From positions 1 through 37,257 of the forward strand of contig CAISPO010000074.1 of the NCBI GenBank assembly GCA_903887415.1: a stretch of 37,257 nucleotides of DNA, written 5' to 3'. A program made the position numbers and the translations under genes. Each line of letters starts with the position of its first letter. Position 1 is the stretch's first letter. The notes under the pieces were generated by a model. The model ran no database searches and had not been told where the DNA came from. It saw nothing but the letters and a program-made list of their open reading frames with translations. This DNA comes from an uncultured Bacteroidota bacterium (GTDB taxonomy: Bacteria; Bacteroidota; Bacteroidia; Chitinophagales; Chitinophagaceae). This document shows, piece after piece, positions 30,646 through 37,257 of the stretch.

Positions 30646-33099
30646 TTAGCTCTTTAATCCTTTAATGGTCCACACATACTTTACCGAGCTATCACTCTGC
30701 TTGTCACTGTTTGGGAAGAACTCCAGTTTGTTGTACTTTCCTTCTACCCATTGCTGCAAAAAATCGGCATAGTATTTACTGCCGGGATTGCCGGATTGCC
30801 CGCCAGGGTATATACCATAGGCTTCTATCTCCTTGCCCATCTGCACGATCATCCGCCACGATGGTCCATGGTCGCCCTTGGCCGCATTGATAGTGTTGCC
30901 CCAACCACCTATTTTTAAGTGGTCGTAGCTGAAAGCGGGGAGTTTTGCAAGATGGGTTACTGAGGTGTTTTTTACTTTATACCATTCTGTACCGGTAGCT
31001 CCTCTTTGTAATTCCTTGACGCTGTCAATTGCTTCGTGAAGGCTTTTAGGTATCGCCAACAAGAGTTGCTCGTGTATGGTGTCTATTGCTGTCGCATAAT
31101 GTACATTGCAAAGAATCTCATATTGCAACAATTGCATCGTACGCTCTTGCAATGGCATTAAGTGGTCTGGCACATTGTCAAATGTATTCGGGCTGCCATT
31201 CTTAGTAAAAAAGTACCACCAAAGCTGGAATACTGTTGAAGCCTCACTACTAGCATCGAGATGATAATTCCATTTTTTCAACTCCTCCAAATAGTTTTTC
31301 TCATCCGCAGGTATCGTGTCAGGTATATATTTGAATATTACCGGCAACACCTGGGCAGCCAACTCAGAATACGTATCGTTCTGCATAGCCTTCATGTCCT
31401 CTACGGTAGCCTTCTGCATACCAGTTAGCAGATGGTTTATGCGCCAAGCTCTTAAATTCACCCATCCACTGTTTGTGTAATTATATGGGTAGGTACTGTC
31501 GGTAGTAACCTGGTTGGCTGATGCCACATAGCCTTGTGCAGGGTTTAGTACATGCGGGTTCTCGCGCATGGGGATGAGTTGGCCCCAGAGTGTGGAGCTG
31601 TCACTGCCGTTCATTACGAATCTGCCCTGGTCTTTCCACTGGTTTACAAACTGGCCCTGGCCCCATAGCGCTATATTACCCGCCCGGTCGGCGTAGGCCA
31701 TGTTTTGGGCGGGGCATTGAAAGTTGAGGATGGCATCCACAAATTGATTATAATTCTGCGCCCTGTTCAGCATATAAACCGCCAGCATTTCATTGGTTCC
31801 TTTATGCCCCATCCAGCACATGGCCAGCGGCTTTCTCAGGCCGCCATCCTTGGCATTTTGGGCCTCGTAAGTTACGGGGCCATGTATGGTGTAGTCTATG
31901 GTATCAATTACATCAGGCTGGCCCTTTATTTTAATCACTTCTACCCTTTTATTGAAGTCCAGTTGCCTGCCCGCAAACCAGTATTTGTTCTTATTGCCGG
32001 CTACCGGTTTTATGAGGTAAAAGTCTTTTACATCGCGGTAGTTGTTGGTGAGCCCCCAAGTAAGGCTGTCGTTGAAACCGATGATGACGCCCGGTGCCCC
32101 AGGTAGCGATGCTCCGTACACGTTTATATTCGGAGCCTGTAATTGCACCTCATACCAAAGAGAGGGTAAGTTTAGGCCAAGGTGTGGATCATTACAAAGA
32201 ATAGCAGCGCCGCTGGCTGTCCTGCTGCCGCTTATGGCCCAGTTGTTGCTGCCCTTGCCATCTTCCTTCTTCTCGCCAAAATCGGCAGCATCAAAATGAG
32301 GGAAAGCTATGCTATCTGGCGGTGCGGTGGGCACTGTTAGCGAAGGCTTATCAAATGTAGTCCCGGCAGGTATAGCGGGTGTAGCACCTGTTATTCGTTC
32401 CGGGTAAAGCAGGTCAAATTCCTCTTTTGGCAACCGATCCCGCAGGTAGGTAAGCGCCAGGTCGTCAGTGCCGCCGGTGAGGTCGTCAGCCATGTACTTC
32501 ATCAGTAAAGCGGTTCTTAGATTGGTCCATTTTTCAGGGGCAAAGCCTATGAGTTTATACTCAAGCGGATAGTCTTTAAAAGAAAGCGAAGCAATATATT
32601 GATTGATACCTTCGGTATATGCATCCATCATGGCCTTGGTGCGTGGCTCCGCTTCCATTACCCTGAGTGAATTTTCAGCGGCATATACCATGCCCTTCCT
32701 ACGTTGCTTTCTGTCATATTCCAGCGCTTTTCCGCCCACCACTTCACTCACACGCCCACCGGCGGCCCTTGTCTCCATGTCCATCTGCCACAGCCGGAAG
32801 GTGGCATGTATATACCCTTCCAGTAAGTATAGGTCATGGTCATTATCTGCATGGATGTGTGGCACCAGGCGTTTATCATACCGTACAGTCGCATTATTAT
32901 TTACAGGCAATTTAAGATCAGCAGAAAAACTCTTGTTAACCGGTTCGGCATTAGCCCAGCAACCATTTACAGGATCCAGCAGGCGGCCTATGGCGGGCAC
33001 TCCCGGCTTGGGCGACTTGTCTAGTAAGTAAACCAGGACAGTAACAATGATTAATAAAACCCAGCCCCAAATGGAGCTTTTGCCCTTGTTTTGTTGCAT
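30646..33099 (-). CDS. Penicillin acylase family Ntn hydrolase
   Basis: An 817-residue periplasmic amidase of the penicillin acylase / acyl-homoserine lactone acylase superfamily, made as a precursor and cut autocatalytically into alpha and beta chains. The N-terminus is a signal anchor (IWGWVLLIIVTVLVYLL). The alpha part has GYIHATFRLWQMDMETRAAGGRVSEVVG. The new beta N-terminus and nucleophile is S284 in GKGSNNWAI, followed by CNDPHLGLNLPSLWYEV and PGVIIGFNDSLTWGLTNNYRDV, all family hallmarks. Substrates range from beta-lactam side chains to quorum-sensing lactones and N-acyl amino acids; sequence alone does not decide. A weak -7 box, TATTTTTA, lies at 33129-33136. Confidence 0.93.
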   Translation of the reverse strand: MQQNKGKSSIWGWVLLIIVTVLVYLLDKSPKPGVPAIGRLLDPVNGCWANAEPVNKSFSADLKLPVNNNATVRYDKRLVPHIHADNDHDLYLLEGYIHATFRLWQMDMETRAAGGRVSEVVGGKALEYDRKQRRKGMVYAAENSLRVMEAEPRTKAMMDAYTEGINQYIASLSFKDYPLEYKLIGFAPEKWTNLRTALLMKYMADDLTGGTDDLALTYLRDRLPKEEFDLLYPERITGATPAIPAGTTFDKPSLTVPTAPPDSIAFPHFDAADFGEKKEDGKGSNNWAISGSRTASGAAILCNDPHLGLNLPSLWYEVQLQAPNINVYGASLPGAPGVIIGFNDSLTWGLTNNYRDVKDFYLIKPVAGNKNKYWFAGRQLDFNKRVEVIKIKGQPDVIDTIDYTIHGPVTYEAQNAKDGGLRKPLAMCWMGHKGTNEMLAVYMLNRAQNYNQFVDAILNFQCPAQNMAYADRAGNIALWGQGQFVNQWKDQGRFVMNGSDSSTLWGQLIPMRENPHVLNPAQGYVASANQVTTDSTYPYNYTNSGWVNLRAWRINHLLTGMQKATVEDMKAMQNDTYSELAAQVLPVIFKYIPDTIPADEKNYLEELKKWNYHLDASSEASTVFQLWWYFFTKNGSPNTFDNVPDHLMPLQERTMQLLQYEILCNVHYATAIDTIHEQLLLAIPKSLHEAIDSVKELQRGATGTEWYKVKNTSVTHLAKLPAFSYDHLKIGGWGNTINAAKGDHGPSWRMIVQMGKEIEAYGIYPGGQSGNPGSKYYADFLQQWVEGKYNKLEFFPNSDKQSDSSVKYVWTIKGLKS

Positions 33100-33210
33100 T
33101 TACGATTGTTGGGTTATGTAAATGTATTTAAAAATAGCGGCTTTTTTCTACTGAAATAGCCAAGGGGAAAGCATTAAAATGGGTGAACCAGTTCAGGAGC
33201 GGAATTAACT

Positions 33211-33250
33211 AAAAAAACGAGTGCTCAAAAACATTCCGGGAATTTTTGAG
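33211..33250 (-). terminator. Terminator of the biotin carrier gene
   Basis: On the minus strand CTCAAAA/TTTTGAG and ATTCC/GGAAT form a bulged hairpin (33224-33250) followed after CACTCG by seven T (33211-33217). It lies 35 nt after the biotin carrier stop. Confidence 0.6.
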
Positions 33251-33284
33251 GCCGTACTGATCACCGCGAAGAATAGAAAATGGA

Positions 33285-33785
33285 TTACTCCAACTCAATT
33301 AAAACCGCACCCTTTTCCACTGCGATACGCTCCCCCACTTTTATTGCCTTGACAGTAGCAGTAGCGGTGGCTTTAAGTATGTTCTCCATTTTCATCGCCT
33401 CCAGTATTACGAGCGCGTCTCCCTTATTAATTTGCTGGCCGGGCGATACCAGCACCTTCAATACCATACCAGGCATAGGCGCTTTCACCGGCTCCGCTTT
33501 TTGCATAGACCTTAGATCCATGCCCATATTCTTCAGCAACAGGTCTATTGGTTCCTGTATATTTACTTTATACTGCTGTCCGTTTACCCTTAGTGTTACC
33601 TCCCTGGCAGCGCGGTCAGCTTTCTCAACAATGGCCGTATAGCTTTTGCCATTGTGCAATATGCTTATGAGCCCGTTGGGCTGCCAAGCTGCATCCCAGT
33701 CAACTGCAACATCGTCAACCGAAAAAATTCCATCTTCCTGCTTTATGGAAAAAGCACTTTTGTCATTAACTGTGGCCTGTAACAT
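33285..33785 (-). CDS. Biotin carboxyl carrier protein of an acyl-CoA/pyruvate-type carboxylase
   Basis: A 166-residue biotinyl protein. The C-terminal lipoyl-like domain (about 98-166) has APMPGMVLKVLVSPGQQINKGD and the biotin attachment site EAMKMEN with K132; the N-terminal half (QPNGLISILHNGKSYTAIVE...TLRVNGQQYKV) is the docking region typical of propionyl/acetyl-CoA carboxylase carrier subunits in Bacteroidota. It would carry carboxybiotin between a biotin carboxylase and a carboxyltransferase. Neither partner is adjacent: upstream lies a SET-domain gene 48 nt away. Start MLQATVNDKS is the first ATG after the gap. Confidence 0.92.
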   Translation of the reverse strand: MLQATVNDKSAFSIKQEDGIFSVDDVAVDWDAAWQPNGLISILHNGKSYTAIVEKADRAAREVTLRVNGQQYKVNIQEPIDLLLKNMGMDLRSMQKAEPVKAPMPGMVLKVLVSPGQQINKGDALVILEAMKMENILKATATATVKAIKVGERIAVEKGAVLIELE

Positions 33786-33833
33786 TCCTGCGATTTATTT
33801 TTAGTGCGGCAAAAATAGTGATTTGCAATTGTA

Positions 33834-34226
33834 TCAGGAACCGGGTTTTAACGTTTTTAAATAGTCCCGGATGCCGTAATTGATAAATATTTCTTCATTT
33901 TTCGCAATTGGCCTAATAGCGGTAATAACCAGCTCGCTATCCTGTGCCGGGCTTCCCGGATATTCCTGCAACTCGTATTTTGCATTCGGCGTATCCTTGT
34001 TATTATATAAAGAACCATAACCTAATGCCATCAGGGTGGTGTCTTTTTCGTATTCATAAACGTAATGCTGTAACATGGTCTTCATTGTCAATACCGTATC
34101 CTTCTTCCCTAAAATGAGGATGGGACAAATCTCTATTATCTCGTCCACTTTAATGTTTCTCGAAGCAAAAACCCCTCTTCCTGCATTCTTAATCTCTGAC
34201 TTAGCAACGTGTATCTTATTGTTCAT
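33834..34226 (-). CDS. SET-domain protein (putative protein-lysine methyltransferase)
   Basis: 130 residues with the three main SET elements: GRGVFASRNI at 16-25 (S-adenosylmethionine-binding loop), GYGSLYNNKDTPNAKY at 69-84 (the NHS-x-xPN-type pseudoknot strand) and EEIFINYG at 111-118 with the catalytic-type tyrosine Y117. It is a minimal stand-alone SET domain without pre- or post-SET parts. Bacterial SET proteins methylate lysines of various proteins; the target here is unknown. It precedes the biotin carrier gene by 48 nt on the same strand, so co-transcription is possible, but a functional link is conjecture. Confidence 0.85.
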   Translation of the reverse strand: MNNKIHVAKSEIKNAGRGVFASRNIKVDEIIEICPILILGKKDTVLTMKTMLQHYVYEYEKDTTLMALGYGSLYNNKDTPNAKYELQEYPGSPAQDSELVITAIRPIAKNEEIFINYGIRDYLKTLKPGS

Positions 34227-34312
34227 ATTTTATTGCGGGCGGGTTGGCGCAGGCCGGAAAGGTCTGATTATTTAACGACATTATCATGCTTTGGAACAAT
34301 TGAACAAAAAGA

Positions 34313-35368
34313 TTAGGCCGAAGTTCTGTCCAGGGTAAACCCGAATGACGAACCTACCCCCTGTTTGCTTCTTACATTTACGGTCTGGCCGTGGGCTTCC
34401 ACTATATGCTTTACTATAGCCAGCCCAAGGCCGGTGCCGCCTATGGCGCGCGCGCGGCTGCGGTCGGCACGGTAAAAACGCTCAAAGATACGAGGCAGGT
34501 GCTCCTCGGCTATACCGGGGCCATCGTCAGATATTTCTATATACACATGCTTGTCGTCCATTTCATAGCAGCCTGCGATCACAGAGCCCTGGTCGTTGCC
34601 ATATTTTATAGCATTTTCCACAAGGTTTACCAATACCTGCTTGATCTTTTGCTTATCAGCAGTTACCAGTATAGGGCGCTCTGTTCCCTTCTTAAACACC
34701 AACTGTATGGCCCGCTCCTTTGCTTTGAGCGACAATTCTTCATACACATCTTTTATCAGGTCCTGGATCACGAATGTTTCCTGTATTACGGGTATTTTTC
34801 CTGACTCCAGTTTGGATATTTCGTCGAGGTCATCGACCAGGCGCACCAGCCGGTCTATGCTCTTGGATGCATTGCCTAAAAATTTCCGGTTCACCTCTTT
34901 ATCCTCCAGCGCCCCTCCCAGCAATGTATCCACATACCCCTGTATAGAAAAAATAGGTGTGCGCAACTCGTGCGCCAGGTTCATCAAAAATTCTTTCCTG
35001 AACTGCTCATTGGCATGAAGCATCTCTATCTCATCTTTTTTCTGCATGGCCCATTTCTCCACATCCTCGCTCACCTCTTCAATAGATTTCTGGGGTAAGA
35101 TGTTCTTATAAAAAAACTCTTCCTTCTTGGTGGCTTTGATCTGGTAAATGAATTTATAAATGATCTTGATCTTACGGTAAATGAAGCGCGTGAGCGTATA
35201 ATAGTAGATACTATATATCACCCCAAATGTAACTATGAAAACCAAGATAGGTGTGTACCAGCTTTGATGCAACAGCAAGCTCAGCAGCGCATTCGCCGTG
35301 GCAATAAGCGCTGCGGTAATAAACGACAGTAAGCGAGGGGAAAGGTTTTTGGTATCCAGTACAGACAT
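34313..35368 (-). CDS. PhoR-like sensor histidine kinase
   Basis: 351 residues from the ATG at 35368 (MSVLDTKNLS); an ATG ten codons upstream adds an unneeded segment. Two membrane helices (about 15-35 and 40-60, as a hairpin with a very short periplasmic loop) are followed by a linker, a HisKA domain with H133 in NLAHELRTPIFSIQGYVD, and an HATPase domain with N-box NLVENAIKYGN, G1 DDGPGI, F-box RIFERFYR and G2 GGTGLGLAIVKHI. With almost no extracellular part it probably senses the membrane or a partner protein, as PhoR does through PstSCAB/PhoU. It lies 198 nt downstream of its cognate response regulator. Confidence 0.93.
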   Translation of the reverse strand: MSVLDTKNLSPRLLSFITAALIATANALLSLLLHQSWYTPILVFIVTFGVIYSIYYYTLTRFIYRKIKIIYKFIYQIKATKKEEFFYKNILPQKSIEEVSEDVEKWAMQKKDEIEMLHANEQFRKEFLMNLAHELRTPIFSIQGYVDTLLGGALEDKEVNRKFLGNASKSIDRLVRLVDDLDEISKLESGKIPVIQETFVIQDLIKDVYEELSLKAKERAIQLVFKKGTERPILVTADKQKIKQVLVNLVENAIKYGNDQGSVIAGCYEMDDKHVYIEISDDGPGIAEEHLPRIFERFYRADRSRARAIGGTGLGLAIVKHIVEAHGQTVNVRSKQGVGSSFGFTLDRTSA

Positions 35369-35566
35369 GCGACTAAGATAAGGTAAAACCCCCAGCACCT
35401 CCCAATGAAAAATCGGGACCCTGTTCCGGAGAGTGCTTTATGAATAAAACATTTAGCTTTGAAATCTCGCTCATCACCCTGAAAATCTTCAAAAAAACTC
35501 TGATGCTCAATGACCTTGGTCATGTGTTCCCCTCCTGTCTGCCGACTGGCAAATTAGGGGCGTGAG

Positions 35567-36253
35567 TTAAGACATCTCGAACTTGTACCCCACTCCTTTT
35601 ACGGTAGTGATCAGGTCTATGCCTACTTTCTGGCGTATCTTACGGATATGGACGTCTATGGTACGGTCGCCTACGATCACATCGGTGCCCCATACGCGTT
35701 GGAGTATCTCGTTGCGCAGAAAAACGCGGCCCGGCTTGGATGCGAGGAGACACAAGAGTTCAAATTCCTTTTTGGCAAGCAGGATGTCCACGCCTTTATA
35801 GGAAACAGTAAACTTGGTCTTGTTGATCTCGAGGTCGCCAAAGGTTTGTTTTTGCTCTTGTTCCTCGTCTTTACGGAAACGGCGCAGGGCGGAACCGATA
35901 CGGGTAGCGAGCAGTTCCGGCTTAATGGGCTTGGAGATAAAATCATCCGCACCTATTTTAAGGCCCTCAATTTCATATTTCTCATCATTGAGCGCGGTGA
36001 GAAATATAATAGCGGTATCATCAAACTCATGCATTGCCCGCAGCTCCCTGATGGTCTCTATACCATCTTTATTGGGCATCATTATATCAAGAAGAATAAG
36101 ATCAGGCCTGAAATCCTTTGCTTTGCGGATAGCCTCAACTCCGTCTTTTGCGGCGGCGATCAGGTAGCCTTTACTTTTTAAGTTATAGCTTATGAACTCG
36201 ACTATATCGGGTTCATCATCAACAATCAGAATTTTACCCGGGAATACTTCCAT
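35567..36253 (-). CDS. OmpR/PhoB-family response regulator
   Basis: 228 residues: a receiver domain (1-120) with acid pocket D12/D13, phospho-acceptor D56 in LLDIMMPNKDG, T86 and K108, then a winged-helix DNA-binding domain (about 132-228: LEINKTKFTVSYKGVDILLAKKEFELLCLLASKPGRVFLRNEIL, VGDRTIDVHIRKIRQKVG, TVKGVGYKFE). Phosphorylation by the kinase encoded downstream would control promoter binding. The pair resembles PhoB-PhoR of Bacteroidota, but the regulon cannot be read from the window. It has a promoter at 36274-36302. The 3' gap to the kinase gene (198 nt) has no clear terminator. Confidence 0.95.
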   Translation of the reverse strand: MEVFPGKILIVDDEPDIVEFISYNLKSKGYLIAAAKDGVEAIRKAKDFRPDLILLDIMMPNKDGIETIRELRAMHEFDDTAIIFLTALNDEKYEIEGLKIGADDFISKPIKPELLATRIGSALRRFRKDEEQEQKQTFGDLEINKTKFTVSYKGVDILLAKKEFELLCLLASKPGRVFLRNEILQRVWGTDVIVGDRTIDVHIRKIRQKVGIDLITTVKGVGYKFEMS

Positions 36254-36273
36254 AATTTCACTAAATCGTTAAA

Positions 36274-36302
36274 CAAAAATAGCACCTTAGTGTTAAGCCA
36301 AA
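36274..36302 (-). promoter_or_regulatory. Promoter of the response regulator-kinase operon
   Basis: On the minus strand TTTG (36299-36302, within TTTTTG), 17 nt, then TATTTTTG (36274-36281). The -7 box is exact; the spacing is slightly short. Leader about 15-20 nt. Confidence 0.55.
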
Positions 36303-36346
36303 AAGACCGCCATATTACGGAATTGTTAAGAACTGATAATTTTCAT

Positions 36347-36405
36347 TAAAAAAGCGGCAACGTATAAAGGTAGGCTGGTTCATTTGCCACCTGTTACGTT
36401 GCCGC
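36347..36405 (-). terminator. Terminator of the coiled-coil protein gene
   Basis: On the minus strand an 11-bp perfect stem (36395-36405 with 36354-36364) closes an unusually long 30-nt loop and is followed directly by a run of T (36348-36353). It lies about 30 nt after the stop of the upstream gene. Confidence 0.75.
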
Positions 36406-36433
36406 CCCATATATACTTTCCTTAACGCTTCTT

Positions 36434-37257
36434 TTACCTCAAAGTCACTGATCCACTGCCCACTTTATATCCTTCACTATATATTTCAATAGTATAAGCG
36501 CCCTTTGCGTAATCGCCATCCTGTTTCCAGTCTGCCATCACATTCTTTAACGGCTGGCCTTGTGTAAGCGGCACCGATTTTACCAGTGAAAAAGACATCT
36601 GGTCACCCTTCATTGTATTGAGCATACCCGAACCATTTGCGGGACTGGTCATTGTATTTCCATCTTCAGCAATAATTCGTAGGTATATCTGCTTGGTACC
36701 ACTTTCAGCAATACGGTTCTCATCAATATCGAACATAATGCGGAGCACATCTACTTTCTTAGCTTTTGTTGTTTCTTTTTCTTTTCCGTTCTTCCGGAGA
36801 TGGATAGGCTCCATCCTGATATTAGAACAGGTAAGTACTGACCCTACTTTCTTTATGGCGGCATTCTGTGTAGCAGTAGAGTCGCGCTCTTTCGCCAGGG
36901 TCTTATTTTGCCCGGTAAGCACTGTATTTTCTTTCTCCAGCTCAGCTATGCGCGCTTCATACTGTTTTGATTTATCGTTAAGGGTGTTTATCATTTCCCT
37001 TGCCTGCTTCAGCTCTTCTTTTGTTGCTTTATCGTTATGGAGCACAGCCGATATCTGGTTGCGCAGTTTCGACATTGCTTCTTTATCGCCCTGCAGTGCG
37101 CTGTCCATCTTGGCATTTTGGGTGGTGAGCTGATCTATCTTGGCAGACGCAGCATCAAAGTCTGACTGCAGCGACGCGCGATCAGTCTTCACAGAATCAA
37201 TCTGCTGCTGCTTCTGCTTCATTGCCAGGTCATTATCTTCAGCCATTTTGTTTTTGC
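36434..37257 (-). CDS. Coiled-coil protein, partial at window edge
   Basis: At least 270 residues. The frame has an ATG at 37246 but stays open to the window end, and its first residues (MAEDNDLAMKQKQQ) look like the middle of a protein, so the real start probably lies outside. Residues 1-125 form a long charged coiled coil (heptads in ASAKIDQLTTQNAKMDSAL, ARIAELEKENTVLTGQNKTL). The C-terminal part (about 135-270) is a beta-rich domain (KKVDVLRIMFDIDENRIAESGTKQIYLRIIAEDG...YTIEIYSEGYKVGSGSVTL), an Ig-like module that occurs after coiled coils in several uncharacterised Bacteroidota proteins. A membrane or lipid anchor is expected in the missing N-terminus. Confidence 0.75.
   Translation of the reverse strand, partial: KNKMAEDNDLAMKQKQQQIDSVKTDRASLQSDFDAASAKIDQLTTQNAKMDSALQGDKEAMSKLRNQISAVLHNDKATKEELKQAREMINTLNDKSKQYEARIAELEKENTVLTGQNKTLAKERDSTATQNAAIKKVGSVLTCSNIRMEPIHLRKNGKEKETTKAKKVDVLRIMFDIDENRIAESGTKQIYLRIIAEDGNTMTSPANGSGMLNTMKGDQMSFSLVKSVPLTQGQPLKNVMADWKQDGDYAKGAYTIEIYSEGYKVGSGSVTLR

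Noticed and set aside
35281..35523. Minus-strand 80-codon frame between response regulator and kinase
   Set aside because: Its second half is the kinase gene in another frame, and no family features are seen. The short 5' part could at most be a leader peptide.
1..37257. tRNA, rRNA or CRISPR features
   Set aside because: No cloverleaf-like sequences, rRNA segments or regularly spaced repeats were recognised by eye on either strand; a covariance-model scan would settle it.

Overview
The window comes from a member of the Bacteroidota, most likely of the Chitinophagaceae type. The evidence is a protein with a type IX secretion (T9SS) C-terminal sorting domain, the coaBC-DUF4835 pair, many small exported proteins with the phylum's short signal peptides, almost no Shine-Dalgarno sites, and repeated matches to the Bacteroidota promoter (TTTG-N19-TAnnTTTG). 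No rRNA, tRNA or CRISPR array was recognised.

Left part (1-7027): an RhlE-type DEAD-box RNA helicase with a long leader; a pterin dehydratase/DUF3224 pair; an outer-membrane-like protein; a two-gene nucleotidyltransferase module on the minus strand, resembling toxin-antitoxin pairs; and, read divergently from it, coaBC-DUF4835 followed by a DUF4296 lipoprotein.

Accessory stretch (about 7027-13790): a double-HTH protein with no ATG start; a short ORF broken at UUU UGA C; a membrane PAS/HisKA protein with no ATPase domain; and a fusion scar where the promoter and first codons of a TPR sensor gene run into the last quarter of cysD. Intact cysN and a DUF2061-CysC fusion follow, then a large serine recombinase whose 3' end runs across the transcription terminator of the neighbouring aminotransferase gene. 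This looks like a region remodelled by insertion and deletion.

Middle part (13811-28623): an aspartate-type aminotransferase; 2-oxoglutarate dehydrogenase E1 (sucA); an HtrA/Deg protease; parA-parB; a UPF0173 metallo-beta-lactamase-fold hydrolase; a DUF6364/PIN toxin-antitoxin pair with an operator-like palindrome over its promoter; a glycine-zipper stress protein; a TMTC-like membrane protein with a TPR tail; and a large T9SS-secreted protein. Three copies of a GAGCGAAGCCGAA-type intergenic repeat lie between 18191 and 22046.

Right part (28660-37257): small exported and membrane proteins around a heavily frameshifted IS4-family transposase remnant; a penicillin-acylase-family Ntn hydrolase; a biotin carrier protein; a small SET-domain protein; a PhoB/PhoR-like two-component system; and a coiled-coil protein cut by the window edge. 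Several rho-independent terminators and phylum-type promoters support the start and operon assignments. Identifications come from reading motifs by eye; no database search was run.
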